This document shows, in pieces, positions 35,451 to 41,604 of a DNA stretch of 41,604 nucleotides. Each line of letters opens with the position of its first letter. Within the stretch, counting starts at the first letter, position 1. Origin of the DNA: Candidatus Saccharimonadota bacterium. GTDB lineage: Bacteria > Patescibacteriota > Saccharimonadia > Saccharimonadales > Saccharimonadaceae. Both the position numbers and the translations under genes were made by a program. The DNA lies in contig JAFWHS010000013.1 of the NCBI GenBank assembly GCA_017511925.1, positions 1 to 41,604 of the forward strand, written 5' to 3'. The notes under the pieces are model-generated. The model ran no database searches. It worked only from the letters and a program-made list of their open reading frames with translations, and was not told the origin of the DNA.

Positions 35451-35535
35451 TGGTGCCCGAGATGGGACTTGAACCCATATGGTTTTCACCATTCGATTTT
35501 AAGTCGAACGCGTATACCAATTCCGCCACTCGGGC
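35451..35535 (-). tRNA. tRNA-Leu (UAA)
   Basis: 85 bases with CCA encoded and the long variable arm of a class II tRNA. Acceptor GCCCGAG/CTCGGGC, anticodon stem TTCGA/TCGAA with loop CTTAAAA (anticodon TAA), T-loop TTCAAGT. Promoter TGATATAAT at 35552-35544 on the minus strand. Confidence 0.96.
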
Positions 35536-35549
35536 ACACCCTAATTATA

Positions 35550-36068
35550 TCACATTCTTCCCGAAAGACCTATCACTAACCAGATTATTTCATAACCTCC
35601 GCCCACGGCAAGCGCTACAATTGCAGACCTCAACGCATCCTTCGCTCTTATCTGATATTTTCTATTTGTCCAAATCACTGCCCCCACCGTAAAAATTGCC
35701 ACAAACAACGCCACCGGGATCATCGCAGTGCCCACTCCGCCAATTATTCCGATCATCGTAGCTCCAGATGTTCCCAAACCACTAACGTCAGTCATCCTTC
35801 CCAGAAAATCTATAATTACCCCCGCTGTTACCACAACCGAACTAAAGTTCGCCAACCTCTCACAACTCTGGCGCATGGCTTCTTGTCCTCTGCTAAAACC
35901 TTTAATCTTTGGCATACCAGAAAAATCCAAATAAGCTGAATTTAATCTTACTTGTTTTTTATTCTCTTCTTCTATCGCTCGCGCAGCCTTTTCGCGTTCT
36001 TCCTTTATTCGTTCCTGCTTCCTGTATTCTTCGTTCTTCAAATCATCCTCTGTCAAATTTTCCATCAT
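35550..36068 (-). CDS. membrane protein with charged N-terminal coil, unknown function
   Basis: The 172-residue protein opens with about 40 strongly charged residues (Glu/Lys/Arg), probably a coiled coil. After a linker there are three hydrophobic segments (about 76-90, 98-128 and 146-170). No family recognised. The start has GAGGT five bases upstream. It follows trxB by three bases, so they are likely cotranscribed. Confidence 0.75.
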   Translation of the reverse strand: MMENLTEDDLKNEEYRKQERIKEEREKAARAIEEENKKQVRLNSAYLDFSGMPKIKGFSRGQEAMRQSCERLANFSSVVVTAGVIIDFLGRMTDVSGLGTSGATMIGIIGGVGTAMIPVALFVAIFTVGAVIWTNRKYQIRAKDALRSAIVALAVGGGYEIIWLVIGLSGRM

Positions 36069-36071
36069 TTT

Positions 36072-36854
36072 TTACCTCAAATATTTTACTGCTTCGCTTG
36101 CTGCCACTGCACCATCAGCCGCCGCTGTCACCAGCTGACGCAAATCTTTTGTCCTACAGTCCCCCGCTACAAAAACACCCCGACAAGACGTATGGCAATC
36201 TTCTTCAGCCACTATATAACCATCTCTGTTTAATTCCACCAATTCAGAAAAAATCCTTGTATTTGGTACTCGCCCAATCGCTACAAATACCGCCACCGCA
36301 TCCTCCGGCACCGGATCATCGTGATGAATATGATAAACTTTTGAAGCAATATTTTCTAAATACTTTATCTCATGTTTTGCCGTGTTTCCACTCCCCACCA
36401 CGACCACTGGCTTATCTTTATAAAGAGTACCGTCACAAGTGGCACAATACGAAATCGGCCTCTCGCCCACATCCTTCATTTGCTTTTCACTCAACTTCCT
36501 CGGCTCCGTACCTGTCGCAATAATTATCGCACCGCATGAATATTCAGAATCGTCAGTTTTTACCCAAAAACCAGAAACTCCATCTTTACTATCCCTATTA
36601 TGCGAAACTTCGATTACCTCTTCATACTTAACTTCCGCACCGAAATTATTCATCTGGTGATATATTTTTTGCGAAAATTCCTCCCCAGACACCCCTGGAT
36701 CACCTGGCCAATTCGCAATACTAGAAGTATTAACAATTTGCCCACCGCATATCTTATTTTCCAAAACTAAAACAGACTTCCCGGCACGACTCGCATAAAT
36801 CGCCGCCGTCATCCCAGCAACCCCCGCCCCGATAATAATCACATCGTAATTCAT
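36072..36854 (-). CDS. trxB: thioredoxin-reductase-like flavoprotein with shortened NADPH domain
   Basis: The 260-residue protein has the FAD-binding start IIIGAGVAGMTAAIYASRAG, IIATGTEPRKL, the redox pair C137/C140 (CATC) and the C-terminal FAD block GVFVAGDCRTKDLRQLVTAAADG. The NADPH part begins with VVVVGSGNTAKHE, but after HIHHDD the sequence jumps straight to DAVAVFVAIGRVPNT. About 50 residues are missing compared with E. coli TrxB, including the HRRxxxR that binds the NADPH phosphate. The frame is intact. Electron donor uncertain. TATAAT (36866-36861) ends six bases before the ATG. Confidence 0.88.
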   Translation of the reverse strand: MNYDVIIIGAGVAGMTAAIYASRAGKSVLVLENKICGGQIVNTSSIANWPGDPGVSGEEFSQKIYHQMNNFGAEVKYEEVIEVSHNRDSKDGVSGFWVKTDDSEYSCGAIIIATGTEPRKLSEKQMKDVGERPISYCATCDGTLYKDKPVVVVGSGNTAKHEIKYLENIASKVYHIHHDDPVPEDAVAVFVAIGRVPNTRIFSELVELNRDGYIVAEEDCHTSCRGVFVAGDCRTKDLRQLVTAAADGAVAASEAVKYLR

Positions 36855-36860
36855 AAAGTT

Positions 36861-36866
36861 ATTATA
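36861..36866 (-). promoter_or_regulatory. -10 box of leaderless trxB
   Basis: Minus-strand TGATATAAT, six bases (AACTTT), then ATG at 36854. The box abuts the palindromic element at 36868-36943, so the -35 side lies inside that element. Confidence 0.65.
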
Positions 36867-36867
36867 T

Positions 36868-36943
36868 CATAAGATTGTTTACTCTCGGGAGTGCTCAAGG
36901 CCGCTAGGCCAAGCTTCACTCCCTCAAGTTAAACAATCTTATG
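36868..36943. repeat. 76-bp palindromic element between rnj and trxB, copy 2
   Basis: Outer arms CATAAGATTGTTTA (36868-36881) and TAAACAATCTTATG (36930-36943) pair at 14 of 14. After a small internal loop, GGGAGTG (36887-36893) pairs with CACTCCC (36917-36923). Inside lies the 23-base core (36894-36916), starting CTCAAGGCCG and ending AGCTT, with GGCC/GGCC. The core matches copy 1 in ligA at 20 of 23 positions, while the outer arms are unrelated. It could also act as a terminator or processing hairpin for rnj. Confidence 0.88.
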
Positions 36944-36944
36944 T

Positions 36945-39101
36945 TTATACCTTATTAATTACAGGTATCACAATCGGCGTATGACCAGTGGCGTCAAAGA
37001 GAATATGCGTAATATCTTCCTTGATCTCTTCCTTCAATACCTTCATCTCTGGATCAGTAGAAATAGATTTATCCGTTTTTTGTCTGAGATAATGACGAAT
37101 CTTTCCAATCAACTCCTCAGAATTATCAAGATAAATAAATGCACGCGACACGATATCTGGCGTCTTCATCAAATGCCCAGTTTTCTTATTTAAAGTCAAA
37201 ACAATCACAAAAATGCCTTCACGCGAAATATGAATCCTATCCTTCACTACTGCTTCATGTACCGGTTGATCAGCATCATCATACAATTTGTTTCCTACCT
37301 GGATCCGCCCACTCTTACGAATGGTCTTATTTGGCATAAGTTCCACGATATCGCCATCATCAGACACCAAAATCCTCTCCCTAGGTATACCTAGTACATT
37401 TTCCGCCATCTCAGCATTATGTTCAAGCATGTAAAATTCACCATGGTAAGGCATATAATTCGTTGGGTGAAGCCTCGTCACAAATTCCACATGATCTTCA
37501 TAATAAGCATGTCCCGAAAGATGCAAAGGCCCAATATTCGTAAGGTGCGTCTTACCATTTTGAATTACCTGCGCACCCTCGCGGAGTAGCCCATCCACCG
37601 TCGAAACCACATGTGGCTCATTGCCAGGAATTGGGTTAGATGAAAACACTATCGTATCCGTAGATTTTATCTTTATATACTTATGCGCCCCTGTTACCAT
37701 TCTATTCAAAACTGCATTCAGCTCGCCCTGAGACCCAGTGCACACAATACAAACTTTATCGTCCGGAAGTTTAATAATGTCTTCCATTTTCATGATCGTG
37801 TCTTTTGGTACTTTAATGGACTTCGCACGCAAAGCCACTTCTACGTTATTGATCATCGAAAATCCTGAAAACGCTACTTTACGCCCCCTAGCAGCTGCCT
37901 CTTTCAAAATCAATTCAATACGCAAAATTTGCGAAGAAAAGCACGAAATAATCACCCGGCCATTCGCATAATGATCCATCACGCGACCCAAATTTTCACC
38001 CACATCATACTCAGAATGCGGATGTCGCCCAGGCGAATCAATATTAGTAGACTCATTCAACATCAAATCTACACCTTCTTTTGCCACAATTTCATCTATC
38101 CTGGCGTAATCAGTCTGAATTCCCATTGGCTTTTCCTCATGACGCCAGTCGCCAGAAAGATAAATCAAGCCATTTGGTGTCCTCACCACTATCGCCGCAT
38201 TCCCAGGAATAGAGTGCAAAGTATGAATAAATTCCACTGATAAATGCTCAGAAACCTGGATTTTCTCATGTTTAAACGGATCTACCACCTGATAATTCAT
38301 TTCTGGCACATCTTCAAGCTCGCTCATCTGTTTCTTGATCATCCCTATCGTAAAATCAGTTGCATAAATCGGCGTCAAATGCGAAAATTTCGGCAAAAGA
38401 TGCCTACAAGCCCCAATATGATCAAGGTGCGCATGAGTAAAACAGATCGCTTTCACCTTGTCACGATTATCTTCAAGATATTTAATATCAGGTATCATGT
38501 AATTTACACCAGGATAATCTTCCCCCGCAAACAACACTCCCATATCCACCACTATCATCTCTGACTTATATTCTATAATGGTCATATTTTTACCAATACC
38601 AAACTCGCCCACGCCACCGATCGGAATAACCCTCACCGCTTCCGGATCCGGACGCATCTGCTTCAACTTAGCATTAGTCACTTGCTCACCACCATAGCCA
38701 TTGTAGCGAGATTTATTTACCGGCACTCCTATAATGTGCTGCGTAGCCTGCGCATTTACATCTTGAGACAACATTCTCTGGTGATGTACCATATCGCCTT
38801 TTTTCACTGATACAGATAGATTCACCTTTCTCTTTTCAGCCTCCTTTTTTGCACCCTCCTTTGTGGCTTTTGCACTTTTACCTGCAGCCTTTTTGCCATT
38901 AGAGGCATTTTTTACCGCTTTTCCAGCGTTTTTGGCTTGACTAGGCTTACTAGCCACCAATTTCGCATCCTTGCCTCCAGGGGCAAAATTTGAGTTAAAA
39001 TTCCGTTTTTGCGCTTCTTCAAACTGCCTTTTTATATCTGGTAAACGCTCAGCCCTAGACTGTAAAAGCCGCGCACGACGCTCTTCCTCTCTTAAATTCA
39101 T
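36945..39101 (-). CDS. rnj: ribonuclease J
   Basis: RNase J is a metallo-beta-lactamase/beta-CASP enzyme with 5' exo- and endonuclease activity in mRNA decay and rRNA maturation. The 718-residue protein is long because of an N-terminal extension of about 150 residues, rich in Lys/Ala/Asn (about 45-90), probably disordered and RNA-binding. The catalytic core starts at RVIPIGGVGEFGIGKNMTIIEY. It holds HAHLDHIG, LHSIPGN, SGDWRHE, FSSNPIPGNE and HLSGHAYYEDH, with HPTNYMPYHGEFYML, all family motifs. The start has AAGGAAA as SD and a TTGAAA-17-TATAAT promoter. No RNase E is in view. Confidence 0.95.
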   Translation of the reverse strand: MNLREEERRARLLQSRAERLPDIKRQFEEAQKRNFNSNFAPGGKDAKLVASKPSQAKNAGKAVKNASNGKKAAGKSAKATKEGAKKEAEKRKVNLSVSVKKGDMVHHQRMLSQDVNAQATQHIIGVPVNKSRYNGYGGEQVTNAKLKQMRPDPEAVRVIPIGGVGEFGIGKNMTIIEYKSEMIVVDMGVLFAGEDYPGVNYMIPDIKYLEDNRDKVKAICFTHAHLDHIGACRHLLPKFSHLTPIYATDFTIGMIKKQMSELEDVPEMNYQVVDPFKHEKIQVSEHLSVEFIHTLHSIPGNAAIVVRTPNGLIYLSGDWRHEEKPMGIQTDYARIDEIVAKEGVDLMLNESTNIDSPGRHPHSEYDVGENLGRVMDHYANGRVIISCFSSQILRIELILKEAAARGRKVAFSGFSMINNVEVALRAKSIKVPKDTIMKMEDIIKLPDDKVCIVCTGSQGELNAVLNRMVTGAHKYIKIKSTDTIVFSSNPIPGNEPHVVSTVDGLLREGAQVIQNGKTHLTNIGPLHLSGHAYYEDHVEFVTRLHPTNYMPYHGEFYMLEHNAEMAENVLGIPRERILVSDDGDIVELMPNKTIRKSGRIQVGNKLYDDADQPVHEAVVKDRIHISREGIFVIVLTLNKKTGHLMKTPDIVSRAFIYLDNSEELIGKIRHYLRQKTDKSISTDPEMKVLKEEIKEDITHILFDATGHTPIVIPVINKV

Positions 39102-39142
39102 AAGTTTCCTTTTTTATTATTACAAGTAAATTCGTTACCTCT

Positions 39143-39186
39143 ATTATAGCAAAATTCTTGCATTTTTTCAACCCATTTGCTATAAT
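39143..39186. promoter_or_regulatory. overlapping divergent promoters of rnj and nusA
   Basis: Minus strand: -35 TTGAAA (39171-39166), 17-base spacer, -10 TATAAT (39148-39143), for rnj. Plus strand: -35 TTGCAT (39158-39163), 17-base spacer, -10 TATAAT (39181-39186), for nusA. The two -35 regions interleave, so the polymerases should compete. Confidence 0.85.
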
Positions 39187-39245
39187 AAGACTATACATAA
39201 TTGACCGGCTCGAAAAGAGACGGTTATTTTAATATAAGGAGTAAA

Positions 39246-40352
39246 ATGGAAAATCTAGATTTGAAGCAGATGTCCACCATGGTAGACATCATCGCCGAAG
39301 AAAAAGGCTTACCAAAAGATACCGTCATTGATGTCATCGAACAAGCCATCGCTGCCGCTTGGCGCAAAGATAATGGCGATCGCGAAATGAATGTTCGCGC
39401 CGTATTAAACACCAAGACCGGCGACGCTGACGTTTTCGTAGCTCGTGAAGTAATCGAAGATGGCCTAGCATACAACCCATCCACCGAAATTCCTCAATCC
39501 GAAGCCGGTAAAGACGCTAAACTCGGCGACATCGTAGAAGAAAAATTCAAAGTCAAAGAATTTGGTCGCGTTGCAGCACAAACCGCTAAACAAGTTGTCA
39601 TCCAGCGTCTCCGCGAAGCTGAAAACAATGCAGTCCTTACTGCATTTGAAGACAAACTCGGCACCGTAGTTACCGGTATGGTTTCCCGTGTTGAGCCTAA
39701 ACTAGTCCGCATCGACCTTGGTCGTGCCAATGGCATCATGCCGCGTTCCGAACAAATCGACGGCGAATATTACACTGTAGGTAGCCGCATTAAAGTTTAC
39801 ATCAAAAATATTGAGCGCAACGACCGTGGCGCACAACTTATTTTATCTCGTGGTTGCGCAGAATTCGTCGAATATCTCTTCCGTCAAGAAGTTCCTGAAC
39901 TCGAAAACGGCACCGTAGAGATCAAGGGTATCGCCCGCGAAGCTGGTCGCCGCACCAAAATCGCCGTTACTAGCACCGTGCCAGGTGTAGACCCAGTTGG
40001 CACCTTCGTAGGCGGCCGCGGCATCCGCGTCCAGGCCGTCATGAACGAAATCGGCGATCGTGAAAAAATCGACATCGTCACCTGGAGTGACAATCCATCC
40101 GAGTATATCAGAGAAGCGCTCTCTCCAGCTGAAATCAATAAAGTCGAAATAGACGGTAAAAAAGCCAAAGTTTCAGTATCCGAAGATCAACAATCTATCG
40201 CTATTGGCAAACAAGGCCAAAATGTTCGCCTTGCTTCTAAACTCACTGGTTACGATATCGACATCGAACTAGTCAAATCTACCCCGAAGAAAAAGAAACA
40301 AAACGTTGAAGATTCACTCCTCTCCGCTTTGGAAGAAACCGAAGAAGAGTAA
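39246..40352 (+). CDS. nusA: transcription termination/antitermination factor NusA
   Basis: NusA binds RNA polymerase and modulates pausing, termination and rRNA antitermination. From the ATG at 39246 (AAGGAG five bases upstream; an in-frame TTG 15 codons earlier lacks one) it has 368 residues. Order: N-terminal polymerase-binding domain (about 1-115), S1 domain (GTVVTGMVSRVEPKLVRIDLG), KH1 (around GRRTKIAVTS...GRGIRVQAVMNEI) and KH2 (SIAIGKQGQNVRLASKLTGYDIDI). It lacks the acidic repeats of E. coli NusA, as many bacteria do, and ends in a short Lys/Glu tail. The rRNA operon it may act on is nearby. Confidence 0.96.
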   Translation: MENLDLKQMSTMVDIIAEEKGLPKDTVIDVIEQAIAAAWRKDNGDREMNVRAVLNTKTGDADVFVAREVIEDGLAYNPSTEIPQSEAGKDAKLGDIVEEKFKVKEFGRVAAQTAKQVVIQRLREAENNAVLTAFEDKLGTVVTGMVSRVEPKLVRIDLGRANGIMPRSEQIDGEYYTVGSRIKVYIKNIERNDRGAQLILSRGCAEFVEYLFRQEVPELENGTVEIKGIAREAGRRTKIAVTSTVPGVDPVGTFVGGRGIRVQAVMNEIGDREKIDIVTWSDNPSEYIREALSPAEINKVEIDGKKAKVSVSEDQQSIAIGKQGQNVRLASKLTGYDIDIELVKSTPKKKKQNVEDSLLSALEETEEE

Positions 40353-40371
40353 TCATCTTATTGCGAAATGG

Positions 40372-40400
40372 AAAAATCCCCGCTTGAAGCGGGGATTTTT
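40372..40400. terminator. bidirectional terminator after nusA
   Basis: AAAAATCCCCGCTT pairs with AAGCGGGGATTTTT around a very small loop. It lies between nusA and the minus-strand gene ending at 40411. Confidence 0.9.
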
Positions 40401-40410
40401 GTGTGATTAG

Positions 40411-40917
40411 TTAATGTTGGCGCCAATGAATCTGATTTAAAATAGGTATATCAACCGACGTTATTATCTCTACCCTAGCCCGACGATGCTTATAATATTT
40501 CTTTAGTGTCATAAACCTCGACCCAGATATACAAACAGAGTGTATAGATAGCATTATCCAAACAATCGCATGTGCTAACAGAGACACAACGGCCGCCCCA
40601 AACATCTGCCAGAAAGAGCACTCTCCAAAAATCTCTGAAGAAACCGTAGTTAAAAGTCCTCCAACGACAAATACAGTCCACGCCGTAAGCATAAAAACGG
40701 CTACAATTATACAGTTCACTTTTAAGCTATATCTCTCCGTTATCTCTACAACAGGATTATTCCGATATATAATATCCCCCTCATAACCCCTTTCGGTCTC
40801 AAGCCATTTTAGCTTATCCTTAGTATCCTGCGATATGCAAGGATGACAAAGGCCCGCCACTATTGCCGCTACTGCAGCCAAAAACACCAACATAATCCAC
40901 ACTGTTAAAGTACTCAT
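40411..40917 (-). CDS. three-TM membrane protein, unknown function
   Basis: The 168-residue protein has TM helices at about residues 5-24, 67-91 and 102-128. A charged loop of about 40 residues lies between the first two, and the C-terminal tail is basic (KKYYKHRRARVE). Five cysteines are scattered. No family recognised. A GGGGG-type SD lies eight bases before the ATG. Its promoter (40984-40956) nearly copies that of the secreted repeat protein at 25119, so the two may be expressed together. Confidence 0.75.
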   Translation of the reverse strand: MSTLTVWIMLVFLAAVAAIVAGLCHPCISQDTKDKLKWLETERGYEGDIIYRNNPVVEITERYSLKVNCIIVAVFMLTAWTVFVVGGLLTTVSSEIFGECSFWQMFGAAVVSLLAHAIVWIMLSIHSVCISGSRFMTLKKYYKHRRARVEIITSVDIPILNQIHWRQH

Positions 40918-40955
40918 TTTTATTCCCCCTTAATAAATTTTTAGGATATATCATT

Positions 40956-40984
40956 ATTATATCACACTTATGCCAAAAAGTCAA
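40956..40984 (-). promoter_or_regulatory. classical sigma70-type promoter, shared type
   Basis: -35 TTGACT (40984-40979), spacer 17, -10 TATAAT (40961-40956). The spacer contains GCATAAGTGTG, the same 11 bases at the same place as in the promoter at 25022-25050. Confidence 0.9.
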
Positions 40985-41004
40985 TATACCACCCCTGTGG
41001 ACAA

Positions 41005-41034
41005 GAAAAAACCACTCCGTAAAGAGTGGTTTCT
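41005..41034 (-). terminator. terminator of the rRNA operon
   Basis: On the minus strand AACCACTC and GAGTGGTT form an 8-bp stem around a short loop, followed by a run of T. It comes just after the 5S 3' end. Confidence 0.88.
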
Positions 41035-41040
41035 CCATAA

Positions 41041-41147
41041 TTTGGCACCTTCCTAGTTTCCCGCAGAGCAGTATAATCGGCGCGACTGGGCTTGACTTCT
41101 GTGTTCGGAATGGGAACAGGTATTTCCCCAGCGCTATGGGCACCAAA
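41041..41147 (-). rRNA. rrf: 5S ribosomal RNA
   Basis: About 107 bases. The ends TTTGGTGCC and GGTGCCAAA pair as helix I. The conserved CCCATTCCGAACACAGAAGTC block (split by helix III in the structure) is present in the first half, and the GGGAAACTAGGAAGGTGCC type end in the second. Ends are estimated from the terminal helix. Confidence 0.95.
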
Positions 41148-41326
41148 TCGTAATAACACGTCAATATTATTACTATTGATGTCCATAAGATGCTTTAATG
41201 ATTTTAATGACGTCGCGACGTTTGCATTAAACGTCGGTTGCTAGCCATGTCTCCCATGTTCTCGCCGTAAACTACCCGCCGCGTCGCCGCAAAGGCACAT
41301 AGTTATAATGAGAACATGGAACATAA
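41148..41326 (-). other. 23S-5S spacer with processing-type stems
   Basis: About 180 bases without tRNA. CCATGTTCTC (41254-41263) pairs with GAGAACATGG (41310-41319), extended by ATGT/ACAT outside a small loop. This is probably a processing stem for the 23S 3' end. ACGTCGCGACGT (41210-41221) is a perfect 12-bp palindrome, overlapping a hairpin CGACGTTT-GCATT-AAACGTCG (41216-41236). Confidence 0.7.
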
Positions 41327-41604
41327 AAAGGCGATGGACCTATTAGTACTTCTCAGCTCCACATGTTACCATGCTTCCACTTAAAGCCTATCAACCAGAT
41401 CTTCTTTCTGGAGTCTCCTTGGGAATTCTTATCTTGGAGTGGGCTTCGCGCTTAATATGCTTTCAGCGCTTATCTCTTCCGAATATAGCTACCCGGCGAT
41501 GCAGTAGGTGACCACAACCGGTACACTAGAGATTCGTCCATCTCGGTCCTCTCGTACTAGAGACAGATCTCCTCAAAATTCCTAACGATCATGCCGGATA
41601 TAAA
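41327..41604 (-). rRNA. rrl: 23S ribosomal RNA, 3' end (partial)
   Basis: The minus strand shows the 3' part of 23S rRNA: AGTACGAGAGGACCG (sarcin-ricin-adjacent region), GGTGTACC-type helices and the final AAGCATGGTAACATGTGG and GAGAAGTACTAATAGG segment. The gene continues past the window edge to the right. The exact 3' end is estimated. No intron is seen in this portion. Confidence 0.95.

Noticed and set aside
35440-35529. A 30-codon N-terminal extension of the GT8 protein (MAELVYAF...)
   Set aside because: These codons are the tRNA-Leu gene read as protein. The GT8 domain starts at the ATG at 35439.
39201-39245. TTG start for NusA
   Set aside because: It precedes the AAGGAG SD and lies in the leader. 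ATG 39246 is correctly spaced.

Overview
The window looks like chromosome of an ultra-small, host-dependent Patescibacteria (CPR) member, most probably a Saccharibacteria (TM7) lineage. This rests on the compact gene set, very short intergenic gaps, many small membrane or surface proteins with no recognisable family, an alpha2-type glycyl-tRNA synthetase, RNase J, glycolysis enzymes without biosynthetic neighbours, and short versions of several housekeeping enzymes. TGA ends several genes (rarA, the histidine kinase, plsC), so the UGA-Gly code of Gracilibacteria/SR1 does not apply. The taxon is an inference; no marker was searched.

Layout. 1-370: start of a minus-strand gene cut by the edge, behind a roughly 290-base gene-free, hairpin-rich stretch. 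371-8578: small membrane protein, GrpB-like protein, tRNA-Lys and tRNA-Val, DUF167 protein, murI, DUF4282 protein, rarA, an ABC exporter, glycyl-tRNA synthetase, an anchored acidic protein and pyrophosphatase. 8607-18237: recO with a membrane-free histidine kinase and a receiver-only regulator, an anchored protein, xseB-xseA, a flippase-like protein, a TRM11-like methyltransferase with rpmA, tyrS, rnhA and a large surface protein. 18299-24855: UvrD/PcrA helicase, an HTH-MurA fusion, pgk, pyk and a small anchored protein. 24893-30714: tRNA-Glu, a secreted repeat protein, ligA, a membrane protein, htpX, lemA and tRNA-Gly. 30796-36854: cation exchanger, DMT transporter, tRNA-Cys, a GT8-PlsC-GT8 operon behind tRNA-Leu, a membrane protein and a shortened thioredoxin-reductase-like protein. 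36945-41604: rnj and nusA from overlapping divergent promoters, a 3-TM protein, then the 3' part of an rRNA operon (23S end, 5S) on the minus strand.

Expression signals are unusually readable. Many genes start exactly six bases after a TATAAT box, often the extended form TGnTATAAT, implying leaderless mRNAs. Others have leaders with a good Shine-Dalgarno. Several convergent pairs share one bidirectional terminator. A near-identical promoter drives two unrelated genes 16 kb apart (25022-25050 and 40956-40984).

The best candidates for something undescribed are: a palindromic repeat family with a 23-base core, present once in frame inside ligA (27680-27774) and once between rnj and trxB (36868-36943); a tRNA-Gly whose G19:C56 tertiary pair appears replaced by U19:A56, with a 30-base copy of its 3' end just downstream; a LigA without zinc-finger cysteines; a thioredoxin reductase lacking much of its NADPH domain; a TyrRS with TIGN in place of HIGH; and a MurA fused to an XRE-type DNA-binding domain.
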